Of a stretch of 64,000 nucleotides of DNA, positions 16,163 through 25,702 are shown in pieces (position 1 is the stretch's first letter; every line of letters begins with the position of its first letter). The notes beneath the pieces are model-generated. The model had not been told where the DNA came from, ran no database searches, and saw nothing but the letters and a program-made list of their open reading frames with translations. The position numbers and the translations under genes are program-made. The stretch is taken from the NCBI GenBank assembly GCA_934717185.1, contig CAKUYQ010000015.1:1-64000 (forward strand), written 5' to 3'. The DNA is from an uncultured Bacteroidales bacterium (GTDB lineage: Bacteria; Bacteroidota; Bacteroidia; Bacteroidales; UBA932).

Positions 16163-17845
16163 ATGCGCAGGATTAGACTTATACTTATCTATTTATTTCT
16201 GTTTTTTGCAACAGGCTCATACATAACAGCAAGTACCATTACCACTCTTCCCGACAAAGTAAAAAAGGAGACCAAAAAAAGACTTATCTTCCAGCGAGAC
16301 TCATTGCAGAAAGTCATAGACTCCATGAAACTTGTGCTCGAAGGGGGAGGCATAGCCTTTGCAGACACTACAGATCTCACAGATTCTATAAACTCCGGTA
16401 CATTCTACTATTTGGACAATGAAGATTACAACGATATAGACCCCGGGTGCAATTCAGACAGCCTTCTTAACATGTGGTACAACCACAGAAGCACCAAACT
16501 TGGTGAGAGCCTTGGAATAACAAGAGAACTCAATGTAGACATAGACAGCTTAGTGCTCACATCCAATATCCCCGATGCTGTGTACATTGAGAACCTAAAG
16601 AAGATGAACTCGTTCATCCCTATCCCATACAACGATGTTGTAAGAAAATATATTATACTTTACACAGAAAAGCTGCGCAACAAGATGCCAAGGATACTTG
16701 GGCTTAGCAACTACTACCTGCCTATCTTTGAGGAGATATTCGACCAGTACGGCATACCAAAAGAGATTAAGGCTCTTGCAATTATAGAGTCTGCTTTGAA
16801 CCCCGTAGCGGTATCGACTGCAAACGCAAGAGGAATCTGGCAGTTCATGTACAGGACAGCACTGCAATATAACCTTAAGATCAATTCATTTGTAGACGAA
16901 AGATTAGATCCGGTTGAGGCAACCCACGCTGCTGCAAAATACCTTAGAGACGCATATATAATCTTTGGCGACTGGGCATTGGCAATATCATCGTACAACT
17001 GCGGATCCGGAAACGTAAACAAAGCCATCAAACGCGCGGGAGGTTCAAAGGAGTTTTGGGATGTCTACCCATATCTGCCAAGAGAGACAAGAGGATATGT
17101 TCCCGCATTTGTTGGTGCACTGTACGCCCTCAACTACTACAAAGATTACAACATTGTTCCGCAACAATGCCCTATTCCAAGCCATTTAGATACATTTCAG
17201 ATAAGGAAGAACCTTCATTTCCAACAGATTGCAGAGTGCATAAGCATACCTGTAGATGAGCTTAGATATTACAATCCACAATACACAAAGGATATAATAC
17301 CCGGCAACGAGGGAACACAGATACTCAAACTGCCATACCAATACACCAATGCATTTGTTGAGGTAGAAGATACAGTGTACAACTACAAAGACTCTATCTT
17401 CTTTAATCCTATTGTATTTAAAAAGATAAAAGACTCTCACATAGCATCTACAACAGGCTCAACAAGTTACCATAAGGTAAAAAAGGGGGAGACACTTAGC
17501 AAGATTGCCCAAATCCACAGAGTCAAGCTATCTGATTTAATGAAGTGGAACAAACTCAACAGCAGATCCACCCTCCGTATAGGGCAGAGAATCATCATAA
17601 AAAAAGGGACAACATACGTAGCAAGCAGCGGCACAGGCAGTAGTAACAAAAACTCCGGAGGCAGCAAAGTATCAACCAGCAGTTCCGGAGGATATGTCTA
17701 CTACACGGTAAAGAAGGGCGACACCCTGCTTGGCATCTCCCACAAATTCCCGGGGGTAAGCCTCAACGACCTTCTAAAGCTTAACAACCTTAAGAAGAAC
17801 TCAAAGATATATCCGGGCAAAAAGCTAAAGATAAAGAGAGCATAA
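16163..17845 (+). CDS. mltD: MltD-like membrane-bound lytic murein transglycosylase with two LysM domains
   Basis: A 560-residue protein. The signal peptide covers residues 1-24. The soluble lytic transglycosylase domain (about 185-335) contains the catalytic Glu209 in IIES and the ANARGIWQF, ISSYNCGSGNVNKAI and YVPAFVGALY motifs of family 1. Two LysM peptidoglycan-binding domains follow: YHKVKKGETLSKIAQ (about 434-478) and YYTVKKGDTLLGISH (about 513-558), joined by a Ser/Gly-rich linker. It cleaves glycan strands to 1,6-anhydro-muropeptides in the periplasm. It is the last gene of the parA operon, with only 9 bases before it. Confidence 0.93.
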   Translation: MRRIRLILIYLFLFFATGSYITASTITTLPDKVKKETKKRLIFQRDSLQKVIDSMKLVLEGGGIAFADTTDLTDSINSGTFYYLDNEDYNDIDPGCNSDSLLNMWYNHRSTKLGESLGITRELNVDIDSLVLTSNIPDAVYIENLKKMNSFIPIPYNDVVRKYIILYTEKLRNKMPRILGLSNYYLPIFEEIFDQYGIPKEIKALAIIESALNPVAVSTANARGIWQFMYRTALQYNLKINSFVDERLDPVEATHAAAKYLRDAYIIFGDWALAISSYNCGSGNVNKAIKRAGGSKEFWDVYPYLPRETRGYVPAFVGALYALNYYKDYNIVPQQCPIPSHLDTFQIRKNLHFQQIAECISIPVDELRYYNPQYTKDIIPGNEGTQILKLPYQYTNAFVEVEDTVYNYKDSIFFNPIVFKKIKDSHIASTTGSTSYHKVKKGETLSKIAQIHRVKLSDLMKWNKLNSRSTLRIGQRIIIKKGTTYVASSGTGSSNKNSGGSKVSTSSSGGYVYYTVKKGDTLLGISHKFPGVSLNDLLKLNNLKKNSKIYPGKKLKIKRA

Positions 17846-17869
17846 TATTGCGGTCACGCCCTATTTATT

Positions 17870-20062
17870 CTATTTAAATGTCATGTCTGCTCCGAACATT
17901 GTGTATCCCTTAGGAGCAGAATATTTAAAATAGAGTTTACACCACTTAAAAGGCTTTGCCATAAGATAGAGATATCCGGCAAAGCCTTTCTTATACAACA
18001 ATCTTCCACCATACGTACCGGGTATAGAAGCTTCATAAATATATATTCTGTTCTCCCAATCACTCACATTATAGTAGATCCCGCCAACAGATACTCTCAT
18101 TTTTTTGCCGGTGCTCAGATAATCTGCACTTAATTGTGCCGCACCATATTTTATTCCTGCCACTCCCCTGCCGGTTAAAGACAGAGCACCAAAATTATAG
18201 CGTCCACTTCCCTTTACATAAAGCTTTGTTTTAAATGGTGTTGACGATGCCACACCTCTAAGGTTCCAACTAAAGCCAATACTCTGTGCATAGCTCTCCA
18301 AACCTGCCATAACCTTGAATGAGTTGGTTCTATATGGAAGTCTGTAACGCGGAAACGGATAAAGCGTATAATCTGCAAAAAGCCCAAATTTGAGAGAACC
18401 GAATACAGGTTTGAACAATGATACAAATATGCCACGTTGATTGTAAGTCTCGCCTAAGGTGCTGTATGGCCCGGAATAAGGGGCTATGTAACTCACACCA
18501 TAGTGTCTCACGCCCAAAGTAAATTCAAGGTTATCTCTAATTCTCAAGTAGGCTCCACAAAGAGCTGCAATTCTCTCACTTGCAGCAGTATCAAATTCAC
18601 TAGGCTCCTTCTCTTTTTCTATATTGGCGCAATAGGACACCTCCCCAAAAATCATGGCAGCACCAAACGAGTAGAGCCAGTTTATTCCAACATTGCACAA
18701 CGAACCGTTGTAATGCCTGTATCCGTTATAATAGTTGACTCTGCCGCAATATGGAAGATCAAAACTACTTACTACAGCTGTCACACCAACTCTTGCCCTG
18801 CTCCATTCCTTATTGATATCAGCTCCGTAAACACTCTCTCCAAGTGACTTTCTTGTTTCAAAAAGGGATGGTGTATTATGCTTTCCATCCTTTAGAATGG
18901 AGCTGTAACCGCCATCCTTGATCCTCGCATCAACAGCTTTATTAGAATAAAAAAGGGAGACAGAGATATTTTGTCGGGAAGCAAAAGCAGAGAAAGCAAA
19001 CCCTCTGAAATAGTCGTTTTCATCTGAACCGTTATATGGCAGAACCCTGTTACTATTGGATGCAAATGATATTGGTTGCATATAATTGGTAAAATTAAGC
19101 CCCTGCCGCAGGACCAATCCATAGCCGAAACATGCTCTGAAGTCTCCGGCTATGAGCTTGAATTTAAGATTTTTAACATCAATATTTTCTGCAGTTATAT
19201 TAAAGGATGTAAAATCTGCAATCGGTATTTTACGGTTCAACATTCCTGCAGCCTCATTGTAAGCCATATTCGCAGCCATCTCTTTTGCGTCTCCGCTCCA
19301 GAGTTTCCAAAAATATTTTCCACCCTCTCCTGCATCATTCTCGCAGAATATACCGGCAGAGATCTTTGCACCGGATTTTAACAAGTATGCAGCTTTCTGT
19401 CTGAGTCTCATATACTTTTGTGGGGAATACCGCAACTGTGTTTCGAGGCCGCTCTCTCTGCGCCGGCCATAAGCACCTGCATCCTCTGCGGCCATGTAGA
19501 CAATGTTATACAGATCTGCCTCCTCATTCGGAAAACTGAACAGGACAGCACAGAAACAGGCAATGTAATCGTTAAAACCTTTAACAGACGATAGCTCACG
19601 TGCGGAAAGGATAAGTCCGCTTTTCCCTCTGTATTCAATAAGGTTGCCAATCTGATATTCTGTAAGGAACAATAACCGTCTCAGTTCATCGGCAGAGACT
19701 TTGTTTATGGATCGTTGCCTGCTCGCCGCAAAATTTGCTCTGTTTATAAAGTATGCCTTTATAGAGAGCTCCAAATCTGTTTCGTACTCCTCACCCACAC
19801 TCTCCATTGATGATTCATGCCCGGAATACTCCCGCATCCATCTCTCTGTATCTGCTCCGCTTTCATCCAATGAATAAAGGTGAGGAAACATAGCTTTGTA
19901 ATTGGTCTCTATACGCTCTTTATTGAGATTGTAAAACCCCTCAATCACCCGTTTTGTTTTAAGTTCATCAATTCTATCCTGCAAAGGCATAGCGAAAGTA
20001 ACCGCAGCCCAACAGAGTAGGAACAGAGACACCTGTAACCTTTTCACCACTACCATACTCAT
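17870..20062 (-). CDS. Helix-hairpin-helix domain protein with a C-terminal beta-barrel
   Basis: A 730-residue exported protein with a signal peptide ending near FAMPLQ. At about residues 115-170 there is a helix-hairpin-helix region of the ComEA/photosystem II U type: VSADELRRLLFLTEYQIGNLI followed by YRGKSGLILSARELSSVKGF. From about 230 on the sequence is a long series of amphipathic strands ending in FGADMTFK, typical of an outer-membrane barrel. Such HHH-plus-barrel proteins are common in Bacteroidota but uncharacterised. DNA binding at the surface would be a natural guess but is not shown. The gene is convergent with mltD. It contains one TTGTCGGGAAG (18971). Confidence 0.8.
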   Translation of the reverse strand: MSMVVVKRLQVSLFLLCWAAVTFAMPLQDRIDELKTKRVIEGFYNLNKERIETNYKAMFPHLYSLDESGADTERWMREYSGHESSMESVGEEYETDLELSIKAYFINRANFAASRQRSINKVSADELRRLLFLTEYQIGNLIEYRGKSGLILSARELSSVKGFNDYIACFCAVLFSFPNEEADLYNIVYMAAEDAGAYGRRRESGLETQLRYSPQKYMRLRQKAAYLLKSGAKISAGIFCENDAGEGGKYFWKLWSGDAKEMAANMAYNEAAGMLNRKIPIADFTSFNITAENIDVKNLKFKLIAGDFRACFGYGLVLRQGLNFTNYMQPISFASNSNRVLPYNGSDENDYFRGFAFSAFASRQNISVSLFYSNKAVDARIKDGGYSSILKDGKHNTPSLFETRKSLGESVYGADINKEWSRARVGVTAVVSSFDLPYCGRVNYYNGYRHYNGSLCNVGINWLYSFGAAMIFGEVSYCANIEKEKEPSEFDTAASERIAALCGAYLRIRDNLEFTLGVRHYGVSYIAPYSGPYSTLGETYNQRGIFVSLFKPVFGSLKFGLFADYTLYPFPRYRLPYRTNSFKVMAGLESYAQSIGFSWNLRGVASSTPFKTKLYVKGSGRYNFGALSLTGRGVAGIKYGAAQLSADYLSTGKKMRVSVGGIYYNVSDWENRIYIYEASIPGTYGGRLLYKKGFAGYLYLMAKPFKWCKLYFKYSAPKGYTMFGADMTFK

Positions 20063-20336
20063 ACTCCAATTAATATTTTTACTGTCAATATTATTATAAC
20101 CAAGATTCTGTGAGAGTCTGATAACCGTTCATCATCTTTATCTCTCACAATGAAAATCTTTGATATTACAACTTGGATGAATTAATTTCAAAGACTTTCA
20201 TGTTAGGTTTATATGGGCCTGTCCGCTAAAGTATGGAGTAATCATATAAAAAACAAGCTGTTACATACTTTTTACGTACATAACAGCGTAAATTGCTTTC
20301 TATTGCTACAACCGTAACAAAAAAAAATGACCCTAT

Positions 20337-20849
20337 TTAATTTGTTTTATAGGGGAAAGAGATTGCAGCAAGCTCTGCATTAGCCTTGGCAATCTTGTCG
20401 GCGAGCTCAGACTTGAACTTTACAAATTTATCAAACATGGCAGCATTAGATGTTGCAAGTATCTGCATTGCATAGATGGCCGCATTTTTACTGCCATCAA
20501 GCGCCATTGTTGCAACAGGAATTCCTGCAGGCATTTGAAGAATGGAGAGGACCGAATCCCAGCCGTCCATTGAATTTGAGGATTTTATAGGAACTCCTAT
20601 TACAGGAAGCGGGGTAATGGCGGCAATCACTCCGGGAAGATGTGCGGCACCGCCCGCTGCAGCTATAATAACTTTAATTCCACGTTTGTGTGCATTTTTG
20701 GCAAAGTCCGCAACCATTTCGGGGACTCTGTGGGCAGAAAGGGCATTTATCTCAAACGGGATCTCCATGCTGTTCAAAAATTCTGCAGCCTGAGACATTA
20801 CCTTCATGTCTGAGGTACTGCCCATAATGATACTAACTAAAGGTGTCAT
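20337..20849 (-). CDS. purE: 5-(carboxyamino)imidazole ribonucleotide mutase PurE
   Basis: About 170 residues from the ATG at 20849, which begins MTPLVSIIMGSTSDMKVM; the upstream ATG at 20882 adds 11 residues not seen in the family. The N-terminal GSTSDM, then the SAHRVPE loop and AAAGGAAHLPGV are the PurE active-site signatures. It isomerises N5-CAIR to 4-carboxy-AIR in purine synthesis. It is monocistronic here, and hpt (purine salvage) is transcribed divergently 279 bases away. A near-consensus CACCTTTG on the minus strand at about 20880-20887 could be the -7 box. Confidence 0.95.
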   Translation of the reverse strand: MTPLVSIIMGSTSDMKVMSQAAEFLNSMEIPFEINALSAHRVPEMVADFAKNAHKRGIKVIIAAAGGAAHLPGVIAAITPLPVIGVPIKSSNSMDGWDSVLSILQMPAGIPVATMALDGSKNAAIYAMQILATSNAAMFDKFVKFKSELADKIAKANAELAAISFPYKTN

Positions 20850-21049
20850 GATAATCAATAAGTCATTTTTGTTTGCGGGCAAAGGTGAGCCAAAATAATC
20901 GAATTACCAAATTAGAATTCGTACAAAACAGTACAATTTCACAGATTATGTAAATACCAAAAAAAGCAATAGATATCAGGGGACAGATAACACCATAAGA
21001 AGTAGTGCATAAAGAATTGTAACTAACAGAATAAATCCATACTTTTGCG

Positions 21050-21057
21050 GCTGGTTA
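21050..21057 (+). promoter_or_regulatory. -7 box of hpt (TACTTTTG)
   Basis: This is an exact TAnnTTTG, 71 bases before the hpt start. No convincing -33 element was seen. Confidence 0.5.
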
Positions 21058-21128
21058 TTGCCAAAAAAGACAGTAGGAGGCTGTTGGATTAACATTAAAG
21101 CAGCTTCCGGGTTGTAATACTTAAAATT

Positions 21129-21671
21129 ATGAACAGGATAAAGCTCCACGACAAAACATTCAAGTTATTCATTACCTCAAAGGAGATTGAGGAGAGGGTT
21201 GAAGCTGTGGCAAACAGACTTAATAAAGACCTTAAAGATGTAGACACACCGCTCTTTCTCAGTGTCCTTAGCGGGTCTTTTATATTTGCTGCGGATCTTA
21301 TTAGAAAGATTAACGTACAAAGCGACATTGCTTTTATAAAATTGACATCTTACGATGGAACAGAATCTACCGGTAATGTAAAGCAGATTATGGGGTTGTC
21401 GAAGAGTGTAGTGGGGAAGACGGTAGTTATTGTTGAGGACATTGTTGAAACCGGGAACACCATTGCGGAGCTTTACAGGATCCTAAAGGAAGCCGGAGCG
21501 GCCGAAATAAAAATATGTGCACTTATGTTCAAACCTGCTTCATACAAAAAAGATGTTAAGATAGATTATCCCGTATTCAACATACCGGATGATTTTATTA
21601 TAGGTTATGGTTTGGACTACAATCAGTTGGGAAGACAGTACAAAGATATATACGTAATAGACGAGGAGTAG
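21129..21671 (+). CDS. hpt: Hypoxanthine phosphoribosyltransferase
   Basis: A 180-residue purine phosphoribosyltransferase of normal size. The PRPP-binding loop VVIVEDIVETGNTI (about 98-111) is diagnostic, with SGSFIFAADL near residue 48 and the purine-contacting YGLDYN region near the end (PDDFIIGYGLDYNQLGR). It converts hypoxanthine or guanine plus PRPP to IMP or GMP. It has its own promoter and is followed by adk under another promoter. Confidence 0.96.
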   Translation: MNRIKLHDKTFKLFITSKEIEERVEAVANRLNKDLKDVDTPLFLSVLSGSFIFAADLIRKINVQSDIAFIKLTSYDGTESTGNVKQIMGLSKSVVGKTVVIVEDIVETGNTIAELYRILKEAGAAEIKICALMFKPASYKKDVKIDYPVFNIPDDFIIGYGLDYNQLGRQYKDIYVIDEE

Positions 21672-21764
21672 GTTGTTACATTGCCATCCGGTTTATTACA
21701 TTGCTATTAGGAGAATACTAAGCTTAAACCTATTGACTAACTTCTGATAAGTTTTAAAGCCCTC

Positions 21765-21796
21765 CTTGCCGCAAAATCATATACACAATAGTTTTG
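21765..21796 (+). promoter_or_regulatory. adk promoter
   Basis: CTTG (21765-21768) and TAGTTTTG (21789-21796) are 20 bases apart, matching the -33/-7 spacing of the phylum. The adk start is 41 bases downstream. Confidence 0.6.
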
Positions 21797-21837
21797 CACT
21801 TGGCAGATAGGGGTTACGGTATTTTAATAATAGTATA

Positions 21838-22407
21838 ATGAAATATTATGTATTATTCGGCCCTCCGGGTGCCGGAAAAGGTACTCAGGCCAAACTTTTG
21901 GTTGACAAGTACAATTTTCACCACGTATCTACAGGGGACCTGCTCAGAAAAGAGATAGCGGCAGGAACCAAGCTCGGCAATATAGCCAAAGGGCTTATAG
22001 ATGCAGGTAATTTTGTAGATGACTCTATTGTCATTGGCATGATAGAGCACGAGATAGAGCAGCATCCTCACGTTAAGGGATTCCTTTTTGACGGTTTCCC
22101 AAGAACAACGTCGCAGGCAGAGGCTTTGGATGCGCTTCTCTCAAAAAGAGGGACAGCTGTCCACAAGGTTATCTCGTTCATAATTGATGACAACAAGGTT
22201 TTTGAACGTATTCATCACAGAGCCACAATTGAGGGACGTCACGATGATGCAAAGCCTGAGGTCATCCAGAACAGAATAGACACCTACCACAAAAAGACAG
22301 AGCCACTTATAAAGTATTATAAGGACTGCAACAAATATCACGAGATAGACGGCTCAGGCTCTGTTGATGAGGTCTTTACCAAGGTGGAGGGTCTTTTAGA
22401 CAAATAA
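21838..22407 (+). CDS. adk: Adenylate kinase
   Basis: A 189-residue short-form adenylate kinase. The P-loop GPPGAGKGTQA is at residues 8-18, STGDLLRKEI follows as the AMP-binding segment, and FDGFPRTTSQAEAL near residue 82 is the adenylate kinase signature. The LID is short and lacks the four-cysteine zinc site found in Gram-positive enzymes. The enzyme interconverts ATP and AMP with two ADP. The gene lies 57 bases before obgE. The gap can form a hairpin (AAAGGTTGT with ACAACCTTT, 20-nt loop) that could partly attenuate read-through. Confidence 0.97.
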   Translation: MKYYVLFGPPGAGKGTQAKLLVDKYNFHHVSTGDLLRKEIAAGTKLGNIAKGLIDAGNFVDDSIVIGMIEHEIEQHPHVKGFLFDGFPRTTSQAEALDALLSKRGTAVHKVISFIIDDNKVFERIHHRATIEGRHDDAKPEVIQNRIDTYHKKTEPLIKYYKDCNKYHEIDGSGSVDEVFTKVEGLLDK

Positions 22408-22464
22408 TTAACAAAGGTTGTTGGTGATAATAAGTATCCCGACAACCTTTCTAAAACTTTTTAT

Positions 22465-23496
22465 ATGGCTAATTCAAACTTTGTAGATTATGTTAAACTG
22501 TTTCTTGCGTCGGGCGACGGAGGAAACGGGTCTATGCACCTTCACAGGGAGAAATACGTTCCAAAGGGTGGGCCCGATGGCGGTGATGGCGGACGAGGAG
22601 GCCATATAATCCTGCGTGGCAACAACCAGTTCTGGACCCTTATACACCTAAAATATAAAAAGCACATTAAGGCCGAAAACGGTGAGGCCGGCAGCGGTGC
22701 TTTGAGAACGGGAAAAAACGGCAAGGATATTATCTTGGATGTTCCGCTCGGGACTGTTGCCAAGGATGCCGAAACAGGAGAAACGCTGTTTGAGATAACC
22801 GAAAACGGTGAGGAGAGGATAATTGTAAAAGGTGGCCGGGGCGGATTAGGAAATGCAAATTTCAAAAGTGCAACCAACCAGACGCCACGTTATGCACAGC
22901 CCGGCGAGGAGCATATTGAGGGGTGGTTTATCCTTGAGCTTAAGATACTTGCCGATGTAGGGCTTGTAGGTTTTCCTAATGCAGGCAAGTCTACATTGCT
23001 TTCAGCTGTTTCAGCGGCACGTCCTAAGGTTGCAGACTATGCATTCACAACATTGGAACCGAGTGTTGGAATTGTATCGTATAGGGATGACAAATCGTTT
23101 GTCATGGCAGACATTCCGGGAATAATTGAGGGCGCCAGCGAGGGAAAAGGATTAGGACACAGATTTTTAAGACATATAGAGAGGAACTCTGTCCTGCTTT
23201 TCTTAGTTGCTGCAGATTCAAAGGATATAGCGGCGGAATACAAGATTCTGCTCAACGAATTAAAGAAGTTCAATCCGGAGCTTTTGGACAAAGACAGGAT
23301 ATTGGCCATATCAAAAAGCGATATGTTAGACGAGGAGCTTATAAAGGAGATAAAGCCGCACCTTCCAAGGAAGGTTCCTCATATATTCATCTCATCTGTT
23401 ACCGGGGAGAATATTCCGCAGCTGAAGGATATGCTTTGGAAAGCGCTTAACAAGCCTGAGGAGAGAAAGATAATTCTGCCATCGCAGAGCGAATAG
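22465..23496 (+). CDS. obgE: Obg/CgtA GTPase
   Basis: A 343-residue Obg-family GTPase. The glycine-rich Obg fold occupies residues 1-160, with [20 protein letters not shown] and many GG pairs. The G domain follows: G1 GFPNAGKST (about 168-176), G3 [10 protein letters not shown]4 SKSD and G5 SSVTG. No C-terminal OCT domain is present. It is an essential factor in large ribosomal subunit assembly and stress response. Its start follows adk closely, and a PAP2 phosphatase gene starts 11 bases after its end, so adk-obgE-PAP2 may be one transcript. Confidence 0.97.
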   Translation: MANSNFVDYVKLFLASGDGGNGSMHLHREKYVPKGGPDGGDGGRGGHIILRGNNQFWTLIHLKYKKHIKAENGEAGSGALRTGKNGKDIILDVPLGTVAKDAETGETLFEITENGEERIIVKGGRGGLGNANFKSATNQTPRYAQPGEEHIEGWFILELKILADVGLVGFPNAGKSTLLSAVSAARPKVADYAFTTLEPSVGIVSYRDDKSFVMADIPGIIEGASEGKGLGHRFLRHIERNSVLLFLVAADSKDIAAEYKILLNELKKFNPELLDKDRILAISKSDMLDEELIKEIKPHLPRKVPHIFISSVTGENIPQLKDMLWKALNKPEERKIILPSQSE

Positions 23497-23507
23497 ACTA
23501 CAAGATT

Positions 23508-24083
23508 ATGTTGGAGCAGCTTATAGGATGGGACAAAGAGTTGATGCTTGCAATCAATCACGCCAATACCCCTTTTTGGGATGTTGTAATGCAAGTTGCA
23601 TCATATAAATACTCCATAGTGCCAATATCTGTTCTCATCCTCTTTCTGCTGTTCTATAAACAGAATGCAAAGAGATCCCTTTTGTTTGTAGCAGCAATTG
23701 TTGTAACATTTGCCATATGTGATTCAGGCTCTACCATTCTCTTTAAAAATACTATTGGAAGATTAAGGCCATGTCACGACCCCTCCATAATGGATATGGT
23801 TAGGATGTTGGAGTACAGGGGTGGGCAGTTTGGCTTTATATCGTCTCATGCAGCCAATCTTTTTGGTCTTGCTGTGGTCTCCTCTTTTGCAATAGGGCGC
23901 AGATGGTACAGTTTCTTCATCTTTAGCTGGGCGACATTGGTTGCTTACAGCAGGGTTTATGTTGGAAAGCATTTTCCGGGAGATGTAATCTGCGGGGCTA
24001 TTTTTGGGGCAGCTGTTGGCATGCTTATAATTTACATTACAGGTTTTGTACAATCAAAACTCAAACAAAAAGGACAATTATAG
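23508..24083 (+). CDS. PAP2-family membrane phosphatase
   Basis: A 191-residue membrane protein with about five helices. The three parts of the PAP2 active site are present: KNTIGRLRP (about 84-92), SSHAAN (about 110-115, in place of the common PSGH) and SRVYVGKHFPGD (about 151-162), with catalytic His in the last two. It would dephosphorylate a lipid phosphate, for example undecaprenyl pyrophosphate or phosphatidic or lipid A-type substrates, on the periplasmic side. The family does not allow a finer call. It is placed between obgE and lplA with short gaps. Confidence 0.9.
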   Translation: MLEQLIGWDKELMLAINHANTPFWDVVMQVASYKYSIVPISVLILFLLFYKQNAKRSLLFVAAIVVTFAICDSGSTILFKNTIGRLRPCHDPSIMDMVRMLEYRGGQFGFISSHAANLFGLAVVSSFAIGRRWYSFFIFSWATLVAYSRVYVGKHFPGDVICGAIFGAAVGMLIIYITGFVQSKLKQKGQL

Positions 24084-24116
24084 ATCTACCAAACATTAAA
24101 CATAAACAGACACAAT

Positions 24117-25142
24117 ATGCTATACATTTTTGACACCTGCACAGATCCATACTGGAACCTTGCTGCCGAGGAGTATCTTCTTAAAGAGCATACGGAACCT
24201 ATCTTTAGAATATGGAGAAATGACAATGCCATAATTGTAGGTCACTATCAGAATACAATTGCAGAGATAGATGTGGATGTTGTTAAAAAGAACAACATTA
24301 AAGTAGTAAGGCGCATAACAGGAGGTGGCGCCGTATTCCACGATCTGGGGAATGTTAATTTTACATTCATTGAACGGAAAAATCTTAATGAGGATGCATC
24401 TGCAATGTTCAGAAGGTTTACAAAACCTATTTTAGAGGCTATAAATTCTCTTGGAGTAAAGGCTTATTTGGAGGGTAGAAACGATCTTCTCATAGATGGT
24501 TGCAAGTTCTCGGGCAATGCAGTCTGCATATACAAAGACCGTGTATTGCAGCATGGTACAATGCTTTTCTCATCTTGCATGAGCGATCTTGCCGCCGCGC
24601 TTAAGACCCGCCCTGAAAAGTTCCAGGGGAAAGCAGTGCAGTCTACAAGAAAACGTGTGACAAACATATCTGAGCATCTGCCTCTACAAAATAAGGGTAT
24701 GTCTGCTACAGATTTCCAGCAATATATCCTCAATTTTATAATGGAGAGATACGGCGGGCAGATTTATGAATATACACCAACAGATATTAAGGCTATAGAC
24801 AAGCTGTGTGCAGACAAGTATTCGCAGGAGTCATGGAACTTTGGCTGCTCACCAAACTACTCGTTCAGCAATGTAAAGAAACTGAGCGGAGGCATAGTGG
24901 AATTCTATTTTGATGTGGAGGGTGGTCTTATAAAGAACTTTAAAGTATTCGGTGACTACTTCTTTACCAAGCCTACGGAGGAGTTTGTTGCATTATTTGA
25001 GGGGACACCTCATAATTACAACATTATAGAGGAGAAGGTGCAGAATTTGGACTGTGAGCTAAAAAAAGAGACCCCTCTTGGTATTGGGGCTTATTTTAAC
25101 GGGATTGATGTACAGGAAGTTGTAAGTATGTTCTTTAAGTAA
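24117..25142 (+). CDS. lplA: Lipoate-protein ligase A
   Basis: A 341-residue protein with the LplA catalytic domain (residues 1-240) and the C-terminal accessory domain. RRITGGGAVFHDLGNVNF at about 63-80 is the lipoate-binding glycine motif and the later segment DGCKFSGNA carries the essential lysine. It activates free lipoate with ATP and attaches it to 2-oxoacid dehydrogenases or GcvH. Its TAA stop codon at 25140-25142 lies inside the first bases of an inserted-looking palindromic repeat (25138-25296), so the repeat defines the C-terminus. Confidence 0.95.
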   Translation: MLYIFDTCTDPYWNLAAEEYLLKEHTEPIFRIWRNDNAIIVGHYQNTIAEIDVDVVKKNNIKVVRRITGGGAVFHDLGNVNFTFIERKNLNEDASAMFRRFTKPILEAINSLGVKAYLEGRNDLLIDGCKFSGNAVCIYKDRVLQHGTMLFSSCMSDLAAALKTRPEKFQGKAVQSTRKRVTNISEHLPLQNKGMSATDFQQYILNFIMERYGGQIYEYTPTDIKAIDKLCADKYSQESWNFGCSPNYSFSNVKKLSGGIVEFYFDVEGGLIKNFKVFGDYFFTKPTEEFVALFEGTPHNYNIIEEKVQNLDCELKKETPLGIGAYFNGIDVQEVVSMFFK

Positions 25143-25296
25143 TCTTAAAAAAATAACTTGGTAATCTTTAATTGTCTTTTCGGTCTATATGTCTTTTCTC
25201 ATCAGTCATGTGCCACCGGCACACTCCTTCTTCAAAAAGACATCTATCCTCAAAAATACTGCTAAATCTTTACCAACTTATTTTTTAACGCTTACT
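25138..25296 (+). repeat. MITE-like palindromic repeat, copy 1 (long form, 159 bp)
   Basis: The ends are imperfect inverted repeats of about 35 bp: AGTAATCTTAAAAAAATAAC at the left and, on the other strand, AGTAAGCGTTAAAAAATAAG at the right, both continuing into TTGGTAA. The core contains a small hairpin TGTGCC-ACC-GGCACA. The left end overlaps the lplA stop codon. Other copies are at 28360 (inverted, also 159 bp), 34322 and 49172. Confidence 0.85.
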
Positions 25297-25300
25297 AAAT

Positions 25301-25329
25301 AAAAAAAGCTGCCTGCGTGGCAGCTTTTT
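25301..25329. terminator. Bidirectional terminator between lplA and hpf
   Basis: The stem AAAAAGCTGCC/GGCAGCTTTTT with a 5-nt loop has A and T runs on both sides and serves both convergent genes. Confidence 0.85.
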
Positions 25330-25335
25330 CATTTA

Positions 25336-25701
25336 TTACATCTCCTCATCTTCATCATCAAGATCGTCAAGATTATCATCAAGATCATTTTCAAATACCC
25401 CCTCTTTAATCTTCTCCTTACTCTTCTCCTTTCCTTTTACCTTTCCCAACTGCAGTTTAAGCACATCTACACAATCTACGATTGCATCTTCAAAGGTGGA
25501 GGCATCGCGTTCAATACGCACCTCCCCGTTAGAGGTCTTGATTACAATTTTAGCGGCTTTTTTGTCGGGAAACAAAGTCATAACAACCTCTGCTTCCAAG
25601 ATACCATCATAGAATTTTCCTAATTTTCCAACTTTTTTGTCTACAAACTCCAACAACTTAGGTCTGGCGTTAAATTTAACAGATTGAACTCTGATATCCA
25701 T
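25336..25701 (-). CDS. hpf: Ribosome hibernation promoting factor (HPF/RaiA family)
   Basis: A 121-residue protein with the S30AE fold in residues 1-95 (MDIRVQSVKFNARPKLLEFV, then ISTSNGEVRIERDASTFEDAI-like strand and helix order) and an acidic tail rich in Asp and Glu (about 105-121). It binds the small-subunit decoding region in stationary phase. Unlike most genes here it has a strong Shine-Dalgarno: AAAAGGAGGTTAGT directly before the ATG, lying over the last codons of the upstream recombinase gene. The two genes are adjacent (1 base apart), so they are translationally coupled. Confidence 0.93.
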   Translation of the reverse strand: MDIRVQSVKFNARPKLLEFVDKKVGKLGKFYDGILEAEVVMTLFPDKKAAKIVIKTSNGEVRIERDASTFEDAIVDCVDVLKLQLGKVKGKEKSKEKIKEGVFENDLDDNLDDLDDEDEEM

Positions 25702-25702
25702 A

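Noticed and set aside
20257..20287. Possible purE terminator (CTGTTA near 20258 with TAACAG near 20281)
   Set aside because: Only six outer pairs are perfect, with mismatches inside and no T run on the minus strand.
22412..22450. Hairpin in the adk-obgE gap
   Set aside because: A 9-bp stem with a 20-nt loop and no clean T run; too weak to list as a terminator.
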